Source: Hirudinaria manillensis (lineage: Eukaryota > Annelida > Clitellata > Hirudinida > Hirudinidae). From it: a stretch of 64,000 nucleotides of DNA. Below the pieces are notes generated by a model, which saw only the letters and a list, made by a program, of their open reading frames with translations, made no database searches and had not been told where the DNA came from. Made by a program: the position numbers and the translations under genes. Location of the stretch: NCBI GenBank assembly GCA_034509925.1, contig CM067532.1, positions 5,164,142 to 5,228,141 of the forward strand, written 5' to 3'. Below, piece after piece: positions 10,240 to 21,524 of the stretch (the first letter of the stretch is position 1; each line of letters starts with the position of its first letter).

Positions 10240-12584
10240 TCAATAATTATAGTCGGTAAGATCATAAGCTTCGATATCCTCATCGTCGTCTTCGTCGACA
10301 TCGTCATCGTCGTTATCCTTATCGTCGTCGTCCTCATCGTCGTCGTCTCCTAGACATTCAATGGTACCAAGGTCGCTGTCGTCATAGGAATTACTATCCT
10401 CATCATCATCAGCGTTAATGTCATCTTCATCAAGGCCAAGATTAACTTTGTCGTGCTCGCCATCGCAATCATTATCATTACTGATGTCATCATCATTAGC
10501 CGTGACATCATCATCGAGGTCAGTGATGTCATCATTCTCACAAAATTCGTAATTGGACGAATATTCGATACAGTATCGATCTCTTCGGTGCTGTCTGCAA
10601 TTGATTATGAAGTACAGGATTTCTTCCTCAACCTTAAATAATGCAAGTATTTTATATTAAAAAACTCATACGATATAAAATATATAGGCCCATTAAATAT
10701 CAAACTAATGTAAATAGTAATAACAATAGCGATGGCAACATCTGCCTGGTTAGATTATATATAAATTAATCCGTTAAGTTCTTTTGAATTTATGATTGAA
10801 AGATTATTTAAAATTGGTATTTGAATTTAAATCAACCTTGATTAATTTCTCTCCTTTCAACATTCTTATCAGAATTTCCATCCTTGCTTTGTCGCGGTAA
10901 CACATGAATAAAAACGGACTAGGAGAGAAATGAAATTTTAGAAAAAATGTGTATACAAAATATCCAGTGGAATAATTGGAATTACTGCAACTTAATTATG
11001 ATAATAATTATTATTGCATCACTCACCATGTCCTCAACAGAAATTGAATGATCCAATGAACTCTGCCCCTTTTACGAGGACAAAGTAGAAAATTGTTCAT
11101 GTACTTCACAATTGGCGAATAGTGTGGTCTGAAAATCTCAGCAAAGAGTCCCACAGGCGCTGTTTGTTGCTGAAATGAATGATAATAAACTGCTTATTCC
11201 ATTATTATCTTAATAGTATTCAGTTTAAAATAATAGGGTTTATACAATGAATGATGTTACTAAGCAATGCCTCGTAATATATAGCATAATAGAAATATAC
11301 CTACTGGAAATAATTCTTCATACATGAGCCAGGCATTGTGTACAATGTCGATGGCTTTCACACTCTTCATGAGATCATCAAAAAACAACACTTTATCGAT
11401 TGTACACCTGTAATTATCTTCCTCGTTCATAATTTTGTTTAATTTCTCATTATTTTTGAAGTGTTTCTCCATTAATTCTGCTGTCTCCTCTTTGAAACGT
11501 TGATAGGACAAGCATCGTTTACTTTTCATCATATATGGTTCGAATACATGATGATTATATTTTTCTAACTTTCTGAGGTGACTGTTTGGAACATTGTGGA
11601 TAGTCTAGGATTTTAAAATTAACTCTTTATCATATTTTGTAGACCTACTTCATAATATCAATTACTATTACCTATCATAATTTTAATCTAGGTATGCACA
11701 CATTTTTAGTTAAATTATTTAAATATGAAATTATTGTAACTTCAATAGCACAATAAACGATACAATTAAACAATGTTGCTATTGCACTTAATAATATTTT
11801 TCACCTCTTGAATGTCTATGACGTGCTGCAAGAACGTATACACAACTAACTGCAACATCCTAACCAGAGTAATTTCTGGCTGTTTAACATTTAAATGGTG
11901 ATTAGGGTGGTCTTCAACGCTTTGATGGTTCATGCCGTCAATGAAGATTCTCATCCTCTCTAATTTCTCTTCTTCTGTTTTTGCAGACAGGAAATAATGA
12001 AAGAGGTCATTGAAGTGAAAAATCACGGGAAAAGGATCCACTGCCATCACGGAATGGAAGAGACAATGAATATAAAGTATATTTAATCGTTTCTGTAAGA
12101 GAAATTGAAGATGAATTAACAATATATAAAAAAGATCAAGCCATTTTCGTTGAAATCGTTAATAATGTTGTTGCTTTTTTTTAACTAACCTTTTTTAATA
12201 AGGATGATCGATAGAACAAATATACACGGAGCGGCCCATACGGTGCGTAATCGGTACGAATTTTCACTTGTTGGAATATGGATCCGGCTAATTAGAATAA
12301 AACATGCATAAGCGTTATTTACTTTGTAGTTATTATTAAAATAATACATTTGAAAATAAATAAATTGTAATTAGTTAAGTAAGTCTTACATTGTTCTTTC
12401 AACCAACGCGTGATTCTTTTACCAATCGGCTTTTGGGCTTCGTTAAGTTTTGTTAAGTTAAGCATCAACATTAGTGGGAAGATATCTTCAATAGAATAAA
12501 TTATTTAATAAGTTATATGCATTTTAATATACCCTTCTATATCTTACGATAATTTAAGTCTCTATAAGACATCTAGTACTAATA

Positions 12585-12616
<32 letters not shown>

Positions 12617-14171
12617 TGTGAGGTCTTACAGGGATGTGTTTCACTCGATTGATTGAAATATTCCAAGATGATTTCTTTATGTTTAGCGACAGCGACTTTC
12701 ATCATTTTCAAAACTCTTTCGATGTTTCTTCTTGAGGTCACTAGGGACAACACTAATCTGTCATTAAATATTCATCGCGTTTTTAATCATATTTTAATCA
12801 CACATTCATTTACTCTAATTTATCGAAAATGTCTAGCAAATTTAAAAAAGTGAATGATAAAAGTAAACTTAATTATTACGGTTAATATACAGCATATTGT
12901 TATGACTTACTTTGATATTATTCTCTCGTCTTCATGTTCAGCTTTGAATGAATCGTTTGAAGATTGCTCAATAAGTTGTAGATAGGTTGTATCCATCGAC
13001 CTGTCGTTATTCTTGCCATCCTTAAACTACCCAAAAAAATGCATTTTTTACATTTTATAATGAAATTTTACTTAAAGTTCCAACTTAATTAATTTTTCTT
13101 CGTTATGACATATTAATAATAGCATTAATGTAAGTGCTTAACTATTTTTGCAACAATTAAACTTTTACCAATTCATAGTATATGTCGTTGTAACTCTTGA
13201 AGCAACTATTAGCTAGGAGCTTTACGGAATCTTCAGAACAGACTTCTGCGAAACAGCAAACGGCATATTATTGATAGTCCATTACTTAAAGCCAATAATA
13301 ATTATTGTAATATTATCCGACTTGTTCCAGATACGTCCACGTAGTCATTGTCACCGTAGATAATGTCATCGATTTCAAAAAGAGTCCTATCAGATACTTT
13401 CGGCAGAAGAGAGCTGAAGGTTAACAAATATATATATTTGTATGTTATTGTCAATGTTGCTGAGCCTTATTGACTCGTGAAATGCAATTAAATGCATAGC
13501 AGGGCGTAGCTTCTAACCGACCTCAGATTTGTTGAGATTTTTCTGAAATATTCATAATTTTCATCTGGAACCTAAAAAATATACTTCTTAATTAATAAAT
13601 ATTAAATAACAAATTTGTTAACAAAGTCAGTTCCATCAAATCTTTCTTAATTTAAAAAATTACATTCGTTTAAACAAAAATGTTATATTAAACGATAAAT
13701 TTTGAAAATTTAAATATAATTTAAGATGATTAATTTTCACCTTCCACCCTAAGTCTGATAGTTGGATGTGCAACAAATTCAACTCTTCAATAACTTCTTC
13801 TGCGTGGGTAATTATTATTTTTTTAAATTTTAAGAACTAACACTCCAAAGATGTCGAACGTTGTATCTTTATGCCAATTCAATTAATATAAACAAACATT
13901 TGTATCCAATTAGCACGTTTATAAATAAATTAACCAATATTCTTATTTATTTATTTAATCAAACCATTGCCGATAGAGCTACCCATTTGTAGTTATTATC
14001 ATTATTAAAAATAATTAGGCTGTTCATTCGATAGTTTAGCTTTATATTTGCGTAACACATAGTTATATTATTACAATGATATTGCTCTCTTACCAGGTGA
14101 ATTTTCAATAATTTCAGCTTGCATGTTGCTGATTTAGCAATAAATTTTTGTGTCAATTTCTTTAGAAACAC
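10240..14171 (-). CDS. Unidentified multi-exon protein with acidic C-terminus, copy 2
   Basis: Same exon order as the copy at 1073-4958, with splice sites preserved. Clear exons include 13920-14170 (partial), 12640-12750, 12195-12290, 11770-12092, 11300-11605, 11030-11170 and the last exon 10240-10632. The last exon has 131 codons against 122 in copy 1; the extra nine codons sit in the Asp/Glu run near 10280-10350. All exons I checked stay open, so both copies could be functional. Function unknown; a nuclear or chromatin role would be a guess from the acidic tail alone. Confidence 0.6.
12588..12616. repeat. AAT microsatellite
   Basis: Uninterrupted AAT/ATA units in an intron of copy 2. The same site in copy 1 (about 3390-3410) is shorter, so the locus is length-variable. 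Confidence 0.8.
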
Positions 14172-14663
14172 TCTCTTTCTTAATTATTTCTGTGATAAAA
14201 ATACGGCAGACCACTGCTTATTGATTGTCCAAAGAATTTAATAACTTTTGTAATAAAGTATTTTTATAATGATTTTATGACTATTTCAAAAATAAACATC
14301 ATTCGAATAATTCTTGTGTCTAAATAATTCGAACATTTTAATTCCCACCTGTCCTCAAAATGATGTTTGGAAATCGCAATAGATTGTTGTGTTTCATTGG
14401 GAGGATGTCCCACTGGTTTTTTTACATTTACATTATTGATCGTGATATCATAGGAACGGACTGACTTTACACCAGGAATGGCCGTGTTGCTTGTTATTAA
14501 CGCAGCTGGATACTGAGTGGCATAACGTCCCTATTGATCAGGTAAACAATCTTGTATGTTATTCTTTCCGATATCTTCAGCCAGTGATGGTTTACCAGCA
14601 TTGGGGTGACGTGGTCCGATGACCTCCATCCTATAATAAGTCGGGCGGATGTTTTCATGACAG

Positions 14664-14885
14664 ATTGATAAGTCTTGAAGACATGGTGGTTAATTATCAA
14701 CTCTTCCTGCTGATACTGAGCGTTCTGAGACTGGCATTCATTCCCGCCTTTCTCTTCTGCAGCATCTATACTAGGCACTATACCACAGCGTTCCTCATGG
14801 ATGATTGGATCTCCATCGTCCTCAACGTACTGTTCGGGTGGTCCAACGGGCACCTGTACACCCTCAGCGTGATGTACTCATCCAG
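14664..14885 (+). pseudogene. Orphan exon of an equilibrative nucleoside transporter
   Basis: One open exon with acceptor (CATGACAG) and donor (CCAG/GTGAGT). It reads RLAFIPAFLFC then DDWISIVLNVLFGWSNGHLYTLSVMY. This matches late transmembrane helices of SLC29 transporters, where the family has FxNGYL and a nearby MxYGP/xx motif. No neighbouring ENT exons are visible within several kb on either side, and the flanks are transposon debris. A captured or relic exon is most likely; a distant-intron gene is possible but unsupported. Confidence 0.6.
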
Positions 14886-15049
14886 GTGAGTAGACAGAAT
14901 CACTTTCTCCCGGGGTTGTTTAATCGTCTCGTTAATTAAAAATGTTAACCTGTAAGCCAGCAAGGAGTTTCAATAGTTGCTGAAATTGTAGTAACCCAGA
15001 ATTTGTGGCGCGAGGAGGGGAAGTGAGACAGCGGAGCATCACTCGTTGA

Positions 15050-16000
15050 TGTCAGTCAGCTTCTCACAAGAGCAGCATACGAGCGAGCACTAGCTCGGAT
15101 GTCCTCGGTTGCATCTTGTCTTCGCAGGAATCCGGTCAGGTGGCGTCTCTCCCTCTCTGGATCAAACCATGGGTGCCTGTATCTATAGAGGCGGGGAGTC
15201 GCACGAGAAATGGAGCTGTCAACCGCCTCGATGAGAGTGGCATCATAGTGAACGGCCATGAAAACCCACCCGACACGTTTCTGGATCGGTCAAAGGAGAG
15301 GTACTAAGAAATCACTCAAAGAGATACTTGTCAAAATTCCTCTAATTCCTGGTCTTGCTTGCCTGCAGTATATGACGCAGGATTCCACCACACCCGCGAA
15401 TGGGGGCCCTCAATAATCAGTCTGAGACCAAAGGAAAAGATAAGATTACTGAAGATTAAGCTGCTGATGGCATCAGATTTTTCAAAATGAATATTTATGT
15501 CCCCGGTAACGAATAGAGTTGGAGAGCCTATGACAACCCGATAAGGTAGCTCCGATAACTCTGAGAAAAATTGAGACTAGATTAGTCCGGTTCTGTGGAC
15601 CGTCAGCAGATTTATATGTCTGGCATTTTTATTGATGCGAATAGCTAGAGAATCAATTGTGGCTGGGTTGAAACATCAGTCTTGCTTCTGCAGTTTAGCC
15701 GAGGAAGAGGCTAGTATCGCCAGACCATCATGATTCGTCTTCAGCGACCTATTAGTAACCCTTTAAAATTTTCTGGATACCCAGTCAATGACCGAATAAT
15801 CGCGAGCTCGTAACTAATTAAGGGCCAAGGAATCTTCATCATGCCAAGACTCAATGGTTGACAGTGGGTTAATTTTGTTGGTAGCCATGATTTCGGTCTA
15901 AATTTTGAGCGAGGAACTGAAGTAGATTAAGGTTCAGCAAGTTGTGACTCGATAAAAAATATAAAGACGACAAAAGTCTCGAAAACGGGAGACTATTTAA
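15050..16000 (-). mobile_element. Decayed LINE (non-LTR retrotransposon), endonuclease part
   Basis: Minus-strand translation across stops and shifts recovers an apurinic endonuclease domain: SLKTNHDGLAILASSS, then LFVTGDINIHF (the GDxN motif) and LIIEGPHSR. Around 15056-15259 follows a linker resembling the region before the reverse transcriptase (PWFDPERERRHL). No RT palm motif is seen. Many stops; dead copy. Confidence 0.7.
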
Positions 16001-16560
16001 ATAAAAAAAAAATGATAGCCCTCGACGGGACAAGTAGAACGATAACTAATTTATTCTGAATAGGGATGTTCTGCGCTCGGAAACAAATTTAAAACCACAC
16101 TCAAGAACAGTCGGACCAACACACCTGAGGCGCAACAAAATTAATTGTTGTTTCAGCCATTATTGCTTTACACTGCTGAGATTTTGTCAAAATTTTGGTT
16201 GGTATTTGCACCAAAAACAAAGCAAGATTGGATCTGAATTAGGTGGATGTCTAAATCAGAAACTAGATTTTTCTCTCCTTGTAGCTTTAAGCAAAGGCCA
16301 ATTTATATCTCCACTCTTCATCATTTTTTTCATATTCGAAAACATCTTATGATTCGGTTTGCAGACCTGACATAGTTAGTGAAATAAAATTGTTACACTT
16401 TTTAAAAATTCTGACTTAATGAATAATGTGATCTACGTAAAAACATGTAAAAACATAAATATATTTCAATTATAAATTCCAAGGCAAAAACCCAAGCACC
16501 AACTACGACTGGATCTGTTGGACCCATATCAACGTGTAATGAATATTTTTTATCTGAGTT
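16001..16560. other. Repeat-derived spacer
   Basis: No gene seen. AT-rich sequence between the minus-strand LINE and the next element fragment. Confidence 0.4.
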
Positions 16561-16800
16561 TATATTTACTGATTTATTTATTATAATAAATTTATTTCAT
16601 TTTGATGATGTCTAAATTTTCATTAAGTCAAAATTCAGAAATGATTTTGGAAGAAAGTAACGATGGTGAAGGATACGTTGCATCATATGGTGACAGTGAA
16701 GTAGAACAATTAAGTAGATTGTATTGGCGATAGTGAAGTATAATCTCTTAATGAAGATAGTGATGGAAGTGATTCAAAGATTAATTATCTAATGTTGTTA
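16560..16800 (+). mobile_element. 5' fragment of an unclassified element (copy A)
   Basis: Reads MSKFSLSQNSEMILEESND.. before a stop, and resembles 20640-20780, which reads MSKLSLSQ.. with a similar AT-rich leader (TTTATTTC before the ATG). Two copies with decayed acidic N-termini suggest a transposase family such as piggyBac, whose transposases often begin acidic, but no catalytic motif is visible. Confidence 0.4.
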
Positions 16801-16814
16801 TCTAACAATACCAT

Positions 16815-16950
16815 CTATATAAATAAAAATGCAGTGTGTTTGTATCATGTAAATGTTCTCTGAAAGTACTTAACCAATTGCTTTGAAATGTTGACACAAC
16901 ATAGTGCTCGATTGGAGGAGTTTATTTATATAGGTTTCTTATATATGCCA
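16815..16950 (+). mobile_element. Helitron-like terminal fragment
   Basis: Begins CTATATAAATAAAAATG..TGTGTTTGT and continues with TTGCTTTGAAATGTTGACACAACATAG. The same sequence occurs inverted at 24190-24335. A start of TCTATATA followed by A-rich sequence is common for animal Helitrons. No Rep/helicase is present. Confidence 0.5.
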
Positions 16951-17253
16951 CAACTATATCACGTAAAAATACGTTTTTTCGAAAATCCTGCCATCTTGCC
17001 ATGGACATGATAAAAGGCGTACATTTAAATTTTTATTATAAATAAACCCGTGAATCTAGTTATTAATAAAACACCATTCCATTTTCTCTTCATTTATAAC
17101 ACATATTTTAGATCTTGTTTATTAGAACAAGTATGTTTATGAACAAATCAAGAATGGCACATGATTTTCAAAAATAATCTTTTACGAGTGTTTATCTGGC
17201 TGAGAAACAAATGAGAAAGACGTTAACAATTATTATTATAGAATGTTCAATAC
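16951..17253. other. Spacer 3' of the third RING copy
   Basis: No gene seen; AT-rich flank of the RING gene's 3' end. Confidence 0.4.
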
Positions 17254-18291
17254 TTAGAAACACTTGCAAGTGCGAACATTGTATCTAAGGGGCGTCTCCA
17301 TATTATGTGTATCTAGGAGAGGAAATGTCTTTCTCAGACTAACAAAATGTTTTTCATCAAAATTACATTTTTTCATGCTCTTTAATTGTTGCTTAACGGG
17401 CGCTTTATGTTTTTGAGGCAATGCATTGGTATCGCCACCATACAACAGTAATGAACATGTGAATTGTCCAAACTTACGAACATAAATATGACTCATGTCG
17501 TTTTTCTTAGGAATAAGATAAGGCAATACCGTCCAACATGTCTTTAATTGAATATTTAAATATTCTATTTTCTTGTCGGCATAGCTATTGTCCGCATCAA
17601 TATTTACGTCGTCATTCGGTGAAATGATAAGACTAATAGAGAGATTAGGTAGCAAACAGGCAACTATAATACTTTCCTCTCCTGTTCTTCCTTTTATCAC
17701 TGCAAAACATTCGTCTTTTCTTAATAAATTGCCCTGTTCTTCGTAGAGTCTCAAATTTAAATGACTTATTCCTTTAATTCCCGTATACTTCCCAAATGAA
17801 CATGAGTCTTGCGTTCTAATCATGAAGCTGACAAACCTCTTCCATTGCTCGTCAAGATTCTCAAAAAATTTGTTGATTAAAGGATTGCTAAGATGGCATA
17901 ATTTATGGTAACCTAATTTGAGGTCACCAAATTTCTTGAGTGGTGCGCTCAAAAAGAATATCCGTATAATTTCTTGTCGGCAGAGTGGGCAAGCATTTTT
18001 CCTAGAATTCTCAAAATCAAACATTTCACTTTGACATTCCACGCATAATATATGACCACATGAATGCAATTGGGACACCCTGGTTGAAGCAAGCGCATCA
18101 TAACAAATCGGACATTCTAATTCATCGTCAATTTCTTTAGCCTCAGCTTCTATGAGCTTTCCTTTGCAAAATTCTAAATGGCAGTACTCAATCACACATC
18201 TAGAATTTGTTTCACTTCCCTGCGTTTCTAGATCTGTCATCTTCTTATTTTGGTCCGACTCTTTTCTATTCACGATTTCTTCAATATTCAT
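17254..18291 (-). CDS. RING-finger protein, third copy
   Basis: A 345-residue intact intronless frame (ATG at 18289-18291), homologous along its length to 6340-7392. The RING is present (ELECPICYDAL.., HSCGHILCVEC, ACPLCR), with all eight zinc ligands, and here the GH pair (CGH) is more canonical than in the sister copy. It is more diverged than the duplicated pair, so it is an older paralogue. The C-terminus differs at the end (RTCKCF). A ubiquitin E3 role follows from the family only. Confidence 0.85.
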   Translation of the reverse strand: MNIEEIVNRKESDQNKKMTDLETQGSETNSRCVIEYCHLEFCKGKLIEAEAKEIDDELECPICYDALASTRVSQLHSCGHILCVECQSEMFDFENSRKNACPLCRQEIIRIFFLSAPLKKFGDLKLGYHKLCHLSNPLINKFFENLDEQWKRFVSFMIRTQDSCSFGKYTGIKGISHLNLRLYEEQGNLLRKDECFAVIKGRTGEESIIVACLLPNLSISLIISPNDDVNIDADNSYADKKIEYLNIQLKTCWTVLPYLIPKKNDMSHIYVRKFGQFTCSLLLYGGDTNALPQKHKAPVKQQLKSMKKCNFDEKHFVSLRKTFPLLDTHNMETPLRYNVRTCKCF

Positions 18292-18299
18292 TCCTTAAG

Positions 18300-18840
18300 G
18301 AACAGATAATTTAGTTTCTTTGAGGAATGCAATATCTTATAAACTTTGATATTACAATATCTTGGTCTTTGAAAATCGAAAATTGTTAATTTTTATATTT
18401 TATTACATTTTATAAATAAGTATTTAAATAAATACTTTTTATACTAAGTTTAAAAAAAACAAATATATAATATTTTCATGTCTCTGCGATTCCGATGCTT
18501 CGGCATTAACAATGCGATCATCAATTTCTGGTCTCAATTGCACCAATTATCTAGATCTTTCACTAAACGTTGGGGTAAAACCATTTTCAGGATGGGAGAC
18601 AAGATATTGGCTGGTATGCAGGCAATGTTAGAAATGAATATTTATTTGTGTTGTTACGAAAAGGCCAAACCAAATGAGCTATTAAGATGTGAAATTCTAT
18701 GTCATTGGTAAACTATATCTAATTGCTTGTAATTAAATATTGTTGTAACGATGGACCTAGATAATTAAAACAAAGGCGGTCTTTGTCAGACAATTCATTG
18801 AATATAAATATTAATTTAATTTTAAATATTAGTATGATAT
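18300..18840. other. Spacer
   Basis: The plus-strand frame 18478-18711 (77 codons) has no recognised domain, no homologue in the window and an unconvincing context; I do not call it. Confidence 0.4.
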
Positions 18841-20460
18841 TACCAATCAAAATTAATTCCGTTGAGTTTCTCAAATATTCCGATGGATTTTACTTTGGTT
18901 TCTGTGCCGAAAATGTCTAAGTCACTCATCTCCGAAGGTCTTGAAATGGTATTACAAAATATTCTAGAGAGAAACAACGAAAACAAGCAATTGCAAAATG
19001 CTCACCACCACTATTAAGCAAATGTCTGAGGTGACAAAAGTTTTTGTAGAATCGGCGTTAAAGGCTACCTTGGAGTCTGCTAAGACAGTTGCAGACTCCC
19101 CGGGGAATATATAATTGTTTATCGAGACTCCATGGGCTTGAGGCAAAAATAAATGAGATAGGCATGAAAATGAAATCAGCAGCAGCCAAGGCTGACCGAA
19201 CTACAAGTTTGGACTCCTTCTCGGATTCTTTTATGAGACTGGGGAAGGACTGGAGAGGATAGGAGAAAAAAAGAAAAGAACTCTGTCATTTCTGGTCTAC
19301 CAAAGGACCCTCAGATTGGTGATAAAGAGGTGGTAATTGAGTTTTTCAACAAAAATTTGACTGCTAGACAAGGAGATCTTGACAGCTAGACGATTGTATC
19401 TAGGAAACCCTGCGTCGAAACCACAAGTTACTGTCAGCTCTAACACTGAGGTAGAAAGACTTTTGCATTCCAACGTCCTGTTCATCATTAGATCCACTTG
19501 CTCAAAAATGCTTCATAAACCGTGACCTTACAAATCAACAGGCATAACTTCAGTACAAGAAAAGATGTGAATGGCGTGAAAAGAGGAGGGTCGCTGCACC
19601 AAAGCCCCCACTTTCTACCCTTGCACAGCACAGCATCTGGACTAATATTACCACCAAGAATGCAATCAATCTCCTCAACAAGATTGACGAGATTATTTTA
19701 TTTATAGAAGAATTTCAGTTGGATATTTTTTGCGTGACGGCTTTCTGTTGATATCTCCAACGCATTAATTGTGCTTTCTCATTTCTACATTATTCGATGG
19801 GACAGATCGATCAGGGCTGGCTTGCAATCATTATCAGAGAAAACATTTCACACAAACTCGTTACAATTCCTCTAGAATTCAAGCATATTGAAATAAATTG
19901 TACGGACTCATTGCTCCAGAATGGGACGAACCGGTTAATTGTTTAGTGTAGAAGTTCTGGTTTTGGTCCGGACTCTGCAATCGACTCCATTGAAATCGAT
20001 TCTCCTTGAAAAGACTCCGCTCCACCAAACACTATCTGATCCTCATCGTTGACTTCAAGTTGCTTGCTGTTGATTGGATTTGCTATAACACACGATCGCA
20101 AAGCAGCGAAAGATTTTTATTTTGCGCGAGAGCTTCGCTCACCTCTGCAAAAAGAGATGTCAAACTCCAAGGCGAGACGTTCTTGCAGAGGCAAACGACT
20201 GGACCGTCTCAGCCGACCTAGAAGGGACGAGGCACTACCCCCAGGTACTGATAGAAAGTGGCAAGAAGTGCTCGTATCGCCACCGACAGATGCCATCAAC
20301 AGATAGGCGCAGATCAATGGGACCTTGTCAGAACCTATAAGTTGATGTTGAGTGGAGTAGGGAGGCGAGCTGGGACCATCACTGACAATAAACTCATATT
20401 CCATTCGTCCTCAGTTGCGTTAACTGAATATTTCCAATAAGCTGAACCTCACAACTAACT
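18840..20460 (+). mobile_element. Decayed LINE, ORF1 and endonuclease
   Basis: Plus strand, full of stops. ORF1 debris reads VISGLPKDPQIGDKEVV with a coiled-coil-like Lys/Glu region before it. From about 19700 an endonuclease follows: HKLVTIPLEFKHIEINC, then LRSTKHYLILIVDFKLLAVDW (decayed GDFN motif) and TRSQSSERFLFCAR. The reverse transcriptase is absent. Orientation is opposite to the LINE at 15050-16000. Confidence 0.7.
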
Positions 20461-21240
20461 AGTTCGCGGACTCCCGGATTATGGCAATATTGATGAACTA
20501 ACGTTTAATCATAGAATTAACTGTTACAGTGGTATTAGTGAAATTAATTCGACAAAATTGTCAAAGATTCTGATTTATACTGAATAAATTAGATCTAAAT
20601 AAAAAAAAAAGTATAAAAATATAATCAGTACACAGAATGCAATATTTATTTTAATAAATTGATTTATTTCCATTAGAATGTCTAAGCTTTCATTAAGTCA
20701 AACTTGGAAACTTATGCTGGAATAAAGTGACGAGGATGTTGGTTTAAGCTACGTTACCTTAAATGATGACAATGAATTAAATTGTGCCGAAGAAAGCGAA
20801 TTTAGTTTCTTTAGATTATTCAATAGTTGGCTGTCTAATAATGCCAACATAATTAAAACACTAGATGCAAGTTGTATTTCTAAAACTAAATTATTTGAAA
20901 ACGCGCAAGATAGTGCAAAAAACGTTGATGTCATACAGAAAAAAGAATGTGGGCTCCATTTCTTCGTTTTTGACATACGGTAAAGCGTATCTTTATTGAT
21001 AACTAGATTTTGTGCGAAAATAGCGTTCCTATGTGGAGTCATATTCTTTTGGATAGATATTTCAACAAGTATTGTTTTGGCGATAATCTCTTATTTTTGC
21101 TCAAAACATCGAACCAAGCATAGCTCCATCGATTTACATACCATTAATAGTTTTAAATCTTCAGCTAAATCTTCTGTTTCTAATTTATTGTAAACTAATT
21201 GTTATAGTTAGGATTTTTGTATATCAATTTTCTTAGCTGA
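20461..21240. other. Element fragment (copy B) and AT-rich spacer
   Basis: At 20678 the words MSKLSLSQ recur from 16600, followed at once by a stop. Beyond this nothing codes convincingly. The plus frame at 20996-21193 is hydrophobic then Ser/Lys-rich and unrecognised. Confidence 0.4.
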
Positions 21241-21253
21241 ACTCTCTTCTTGA

Positions 21254-21464
21254 TGGGCGGAGCTGAATATTTAATTATATGCAAGTAGATGGAGCTATGC
21301 TTGTTTTTTTTTTTTTTAGAATTATGTATTATTTAGATATTTTATCTATGAAGTGCCTATAACTTTTACTATTTATAACTAGAAATAACAATTAGTTTAT
21401 AATAAATTAGCAATTGGCGGAGCTGATTATTTAATAATATGCATGTGGGTGGAGCTATGCTTGT
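21254..21464. repeat. Pair of 50-bp direct repeats
   Basis: GGCGGAGCTGA.TATTTAAT.. and TGGAGCTATGCTTGT occur at about 21254-21304 and again at 21416-21464, 162 bp apart, ending just upstream of SETD4. They could be terminal repeats of a small element or part of the SETD4 promoter. Confidence 0.6.
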
Positions 21465-21524
21465 GAGCGAAAAAAAGGGGGGTGCCGCGAGTTTACCATT
21501 TAGGTTTCTAATGAGTGAATTGAG

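Larger units (their letters stand above)
7224..14351. repeat. Large tandem duplication, copy 2 (with copia insert)
   Basis: Matches 1-5150 through coding and non-coding DNA. Copy 2 is longer mainly because of a 1.94-kb copia-like insertion plus flank duplication (8126-10072). Other differences are small: a longer acidic codon run (10280-10350), a longer AAT run (12588-12616) and scattered substitutions. Confidence 0.93.

Noticed and set aside
18478..18711. 77-codon plus-strand frame
   Set aside because: No recognised motif and set among repeats; likely chance.
20117..20404. Minus-strand 95-codon frame opposite the LINE
   Set aside because: Shadow of decayed LINE sequence; no domain.
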